Below are positions 62,063-64,000 of a DNA stretch of 64,000 nt, in pieces; position 1 is the stretch's first letter; the number at the start of each line of letters is the position of its first letter. The notes under the pieces were generated by a model. It made no database searches, had not been told where the DNA came from, and worked only from the letters and a program-made list of their open reading frames with translations. Origin of the DNA: Secundilactobacillus mixtipabuli (GTDB lineage Bacteria; Bacillota; Bacilli; Lactobacillales; Lactobacillaceae); assembly GCF_002217925.1 (NCBI RefSeq), contig NZ_BCMF01000011.1, positions 29,482 to 93,481 on the forward strand. The letters are read 5' to 3'. A program made the position numbers and the translations under genes.

Positions 62063-62689
62063 TTGAATACAGGTAGTCGTCAAGAACAAGCAGTTAATAA
62101 CAGAAAACGGAACCCCTGGAAATGGGCGTTTATCGCGCTCGTTGCCATTTTACTGGTGGGGATTGGGACGGTTGGTATCAAGCTGTTTTCAGCACCCAAT
62201 CAAAATGCGGCAGAACCAGCAGCACCGGTAGAAGCAGCCAGTTTTAACGTGAGTTTAAACAAGCAGCAGCTTAACGCAATGGCTGCCTATTATCTCGATC
62301 ATTTCCAAGCTGAAAGTAAGCAGAAAGTTGATTACCAGTTTGAGGTTCATCATGATGCCGTATTAACCGGTCAAACCAAACTTTTAGGCTTGCCCGTTAA
62401 CTTTGGTCTGTCATTGACACCAACGGTCTTAAAGAATGGTAACGTGCAGTTAACGGCTAAAAAATTAGCGGTTGGGCAGTTAAACGTGCCGGTCAGTGCC
62501 GTTTTAAGCTATATTAAAGCACAGTATAATTTACCTCAGTGGATCGAATTAAACGTTCATCAAAAAACAATCACGATGAATCTACAGCATTTTAGAACGA
62601 ACGGTGTTCAGTATCGTGCCGAAAAAATCAATATGAACGGTGCCGGTCAGTTTGAATTTAAAGTGCTGGTGCCAAAGCCTAAAAACTAA
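62063..62689 (+). CDS. YpmS-like membrane protein (DUF2140)
   Basis: A 208-residue protein with one N-terminal transmembrane helix (WKWAFIALVAILLVGIGTVGI) and an extracellular beta-rich domain (QFEVHHDAVLTGQTKLLGLPVNFGLSLTPTVL). It matches the YpmS family in size and form. The function is unknown; it is linked with the esterase gene in many Firmicutes. Translation starts at TTG 62063, with GAGGTGATG upstream. Confidence 0.85.
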   Translation: MNTGSRQEQAVNNRKRNPWKWAFIALVAILLVGIGTVGIKLFSAPNQNAAEPAAPVEAASFNVSLNKQQLNAMAAYYLDHFQAESKQKVDYQFEVHHDAVLTGQTKLLGLPVNFGLSLTPTVLKNGNVQLTAKKLAVGQLNVPVSAVLSYIKAQYNLPQWIELNVHQKTITMNLQHFRTNGVQYRAEKINMNGAGQFEFKVLVPKPKN

Positions 62690-62710
62690 CGCGTAAAGGA
62701 GTGATCATTA

Positions 62711-62929
62711 ATGCGACAAAGTTTTTACCAATTTTTGATGACACAGCGTAATCCTGAAGACTATGAACCAGTGGCTGAGTTTGCTAACAATGCGTTTTAT
62801 GATCAGGCTTTTCCAAAGCAGGAAACGCGTTTCGACACACTGTCAAAGTACCTGGAAGAAAATGCGAGTTACTTACCGTCAATGACGGTGTTTGATGAGG
62901 CTTGGCAAATGTATTTGGAGCAGGATTAA
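62711..62929 (+). CDS. YozE-family small protein
   Basis: A 72-residue soluble helical protein starting [41 protein letters not shown], with the YozE-type SAM-like pattern (FYxFLMTxR, Y-L-E near the C-terminus). The function is unknown. Ribosome site AAAGGAG. The gene order SGNH-YpmS-YozE is shared with bacilli. Confidence 0.88.
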   Translation: MRQSFYQFLMTQRNPEDYEPVAEFANNAFYDQAFPKQETRFDTLSKYLEENASYLPSMTVFDEAWQMYLEQD

Positions 62930-62988
62930 ACGTTGATGACTCATTTACATTAACAAACATTAATATGAGTGGGAGGGATTCTTTTAGA

Positions 62989-63204
62989 ATGCAATTGGGA
63001 AACGAAAACAACAAAGCGCTTTATAGTCATTTATTCGGCCGCGGTTGGGCTCAAGCGATGGTACGAAAAGGTGCAATTGATGAATTAGTCAGTCGTGCTA
63101 ACGGTGGTGATCATGAAGCTGCTGATTACTTGAGACAGTATGAAAACAAATTGGATCAGGCGAAGCGACCACTACTGTTCATCAAATATAAATTCAATCG
63201 GTAA
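62989..63204 (+). CDS. small protein of unknown function
   Basis: I do not recognise this 71-residue protein. It is hydrophilic and mostly helical (ALYSHLFGRGWAQAMVRKGAIDELVSRANGGDHEAADYLRQYENKL), with a basic C-terminus (FIKYKFNR). The frame extends upstream to 62902 and includes an ATG at 62965, but GGGAGGG (62971-62977) lies before ATG 62989. It is followed by a terminator and is probably the last gene of the esterase operon. Confidence 0.65.
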   Translation: MQLGNENNKALYSHLFGRGWAQAMVRKGAIDELVSRANGGDHEAADYLRQYENKLDQAKRPLLFIKYKFNR

Positions 63205-63223
63205 TTGTATGCATAACCCCAAG

Positions 63224-63255
63224 GAGCAACCACCCGTTTTGGTGGTCGCTCTTTT
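63224..63255 (+). terminator. terminator of the esterase-YpmS-YozE operon
   Basis: GAGCAACCACC (63224-63234) and GGTGGTCGCTC (63241-63251), one mismatch, 6-nt loop, T4. Confidence 0.85.
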
Positions 63256-63298
63256 GCTGTTGAATCAATATTTTGGCTTGAAACTGACGGCTCAACCT

Positions 63299-63328
63299 TT
63301 GTGTTACGTTGCTTAAAGATGTTAAAAT
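63299..63328 (+). promoter_or_regulatory. promoter in the right-hand intergenic region
   Basis: TTGTGT (63299-63304), 18-bp spacer ending TG-T, TAAAAT (63323-63328). It would start a transcript near 63335 that runs to the terminator at 63595-63621. Confidence 0.6.
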
Positions 63329-63400
63329 ACAGGGATGGTCAAGTGGCTTTTACACGGCCATAGACATTTTTAAATGACAGCAATAATTAAATCGGACGAC

Positions 63401-63440
63401 GTGCCCATAATTGAAAGAGCATATGACATATTTTGGGCAC
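63401..63440 (+). promoter_or_regulatory. long-range hairpin in the leader transcript
   Basis: GTGCCCA (63401-63407) pairs perfectly with TGGGCAC (63434-63440), 26-nt interior, upstream of the 12-codon ORF. Confidence 0.45.
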
Positions 63441-63501
63441 ATTTAGGCAGTTAGTAAAAAGCAAGACGCTGAAACCCTTGCTATTAAAGGAGTTAGAAGA
63501 C

Positions 63502-63540
63502 ATGGCGACTATTCAATGGTTGAACGGTAAGCATAAATAA
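63502..63540 (+). CDS. 12-codon ORF, possible leader peptide
   Basis: ATG 63502 to TAA 63540 encodes MATIQWLNGKHK. AAAGGAG (63486-63492) lies 9 nt upstream. It sits between a promoter and an intrinsic terminator 55 nt downstream, the arrangement of an attenuation peptide or a small-protein RNA. No amino-acid run is evident. Confidence 0.45.
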   Translation: MATIQWLNGKHK

Positions 63541-63594
63541 AAACAATCAAAAGAATGAAAAAATATTTCTCTTTCAGAAGTTCAAGTCAGCTAT

Positions 63595-63623
63595 GAACCC
63601 GTGCTATTGCGGGTTCTTTTTCT
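63595..63623 (+). terminator. terminator after the 12-codon ORF
   Basis: GAACCCG (63595-63601) and CGGGTTC (63610-63616), then T5CT. Confidence 0.8.
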
Positions 63624-63773
63624 ACCAAAAGTCAAGCACTTCAAGCTTTTTCATTGCTTATTGAATGGTAGGTTGTTAAATATTGGATACACTTAAATAA
63701 GCCTATCCTCTTGCCAATTTTTTTAGGACATACTAGGCTAAAACTTAGTTATGCTGGTGTGTTGTGGCAACAG

Positions 63774-63779
63774 TATAAT
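63774..63779 (+). promoter_or_regulatory. possible -10 box in the right-hand region
   Basis: TATAAT without a clear -35 (TTATGC lies 19 bp upstream). It could start a small RNA ending at 63882 or 63955. Confidence 0.3.
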
Positions 63780-63846
63780 CATAGGTTTGATTCGTTAGAA
63801 CCAAATGGTGAATTGTGGATATTAGACGATCCATTGCACCGATTGT

Positions 63847-63882
63847 GATCTTTTTCGTCCCCTTAGACGAGAGAGATCTTTT
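63847..63882 (+). terminator. terminator-like hairpin
   Basis: GATCTTTTTCGTC (63847-63859) pairs with GACGAGAGAGATC (63866-63878) with two G-U pairs, then TTTT. Confidence 0.6.
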
Positions 63883-63920
63883 GGCTCTTTGACAACTGTT
63901 GTTGGTAAATTTCTTAAATT

Positions 63921-63955
63921 AGTTCTAATCACTATTTTGTGATTAGGACTTTTTT
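63921..63955 (+). terminator. strong terminator near the right edge
   Basis: AGTTCTAATCAC (63921-63932) and GTGATTAGGACT (63939-63950, one wobble), 6-nt loop, T6. No coding gene lies between this and 63595, so it must end an RNA or act as an attenuator for a gene beyond the window. Confidence 0.85.
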
Positions 63956-64000
63956 AGTTTTGATGTGCAAGGTATAAAGTACTCTTACTCTAAATTTCCG

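Noticed and set aside
63335..63960. T-box or FMN-type riboswitch in the right-hand gap
   Set aside because: Neither the T-box sequence nor the RFN core is present.
1..64000. CRISPR arrays, IS elements with transposase, prophage, tRNA or rRNA genes
   Set aside because: No regularly spaced short repeats, no transposase or phage proteins and no tRNA cloverleaf were seen in any gap.

Overview
The window looks like chromosome of a low-to-mid GC Lactobacillaceae member (a Levilactobacillus/Secundilactobacillus-type lactobacillus is my guess; the genus cannot be fixed from the window alone). The reasons are the Firmicute backbone gene order (dnaG-rpoD, trmK-nif3, pepT, cvfB-xerD-ribT-scpA-scpB-rluB, ypbB-recQ, cmk-rpsA-der-hup-ypiA, cca, thyA-folA), strong AGGAGG-type ribosome sites with frequent TTG starts, extended -10 promoters, KxYKxGKxW/LPXTG surface proteins with MucBP repeats, a CtsR operator, CcpA-type cre sites and an FMN riboswitch. 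There are no tRNA or rRNA genes, transposases, prophage genes or CRISPR arrays.

Layout. 1-8.1 kb is accessory: the end of a YolD-like gene and a UmuC-type polymerase, an EamA exporter, a small type I toxin-antitoxin locus of the Fst/par kind (missed by ordinary ORF calling), an AraC regulator with two HTH modules facing an epimerase-like gene and an SDR dehydrogenase behind a cre site, an orphan copy of the antitoxin RNA, an iron-type alcohol dehydrogenase and a small unknown protein. 8.3-11.4 kb is the dnaG-rpoD operon. 11.6-17.6 kb is one giant MucBP adhesin with 504-bp tandem repeats. 17.8-31.5 kb holds trmK, nif3-like, pepT, a TopB-like topoisomerase, CtsR-controlled clpB, dnaE and pyk. 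31.7-45.8 kb is housekeeping: RNA binding, chromosome segregation, ribosome assembly, riboflavin uptake under an FMN riboswitch, RecQ, S1, Der, HU and a TPR protein. 46.1-47.5 kb is a second LPXTG protein. 47.7-53.3 kb has YitT, cca, an ABC-F ATPase, thyA and folA.

53.5-59.2 kb is a complete branched-chain amino-acid ABC transporter operon (livJHMGF) with a CBS-ACT protein as last gene. It is preceded by a long structured leader that encodes a 30-residue peptide with a Leu-Val-Leu-Leu-Leu run of TTA codons, several mutually exclusive hairpins and an intrinsic terminator. This looks like leucine-responsive attenuation and is the most interesting regulatory system here. 59.3-63.2 kb carries hemolysin III, DegV, an SGNH esterase, YpmS, YozE and a small unknown protein. 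The last 0.8 kb has no ordinary gene but holds a promoter, a 12-codon ORF with a good ribosome site, and three further terminators, which suggests one or more small RNAs or a leader for a gene beyond the edge.

Two copies of a roughly 210-bp intergenic repeat (36.9 and 45.9 kb) share a long hairpin whose arms differ between copies but stay paired. Start codons were moved downstream from the longest open frame wherever a ribosome site or promoter demanded it; each case is noted. All function calls come from reading motifs and gene order; no database search was run.
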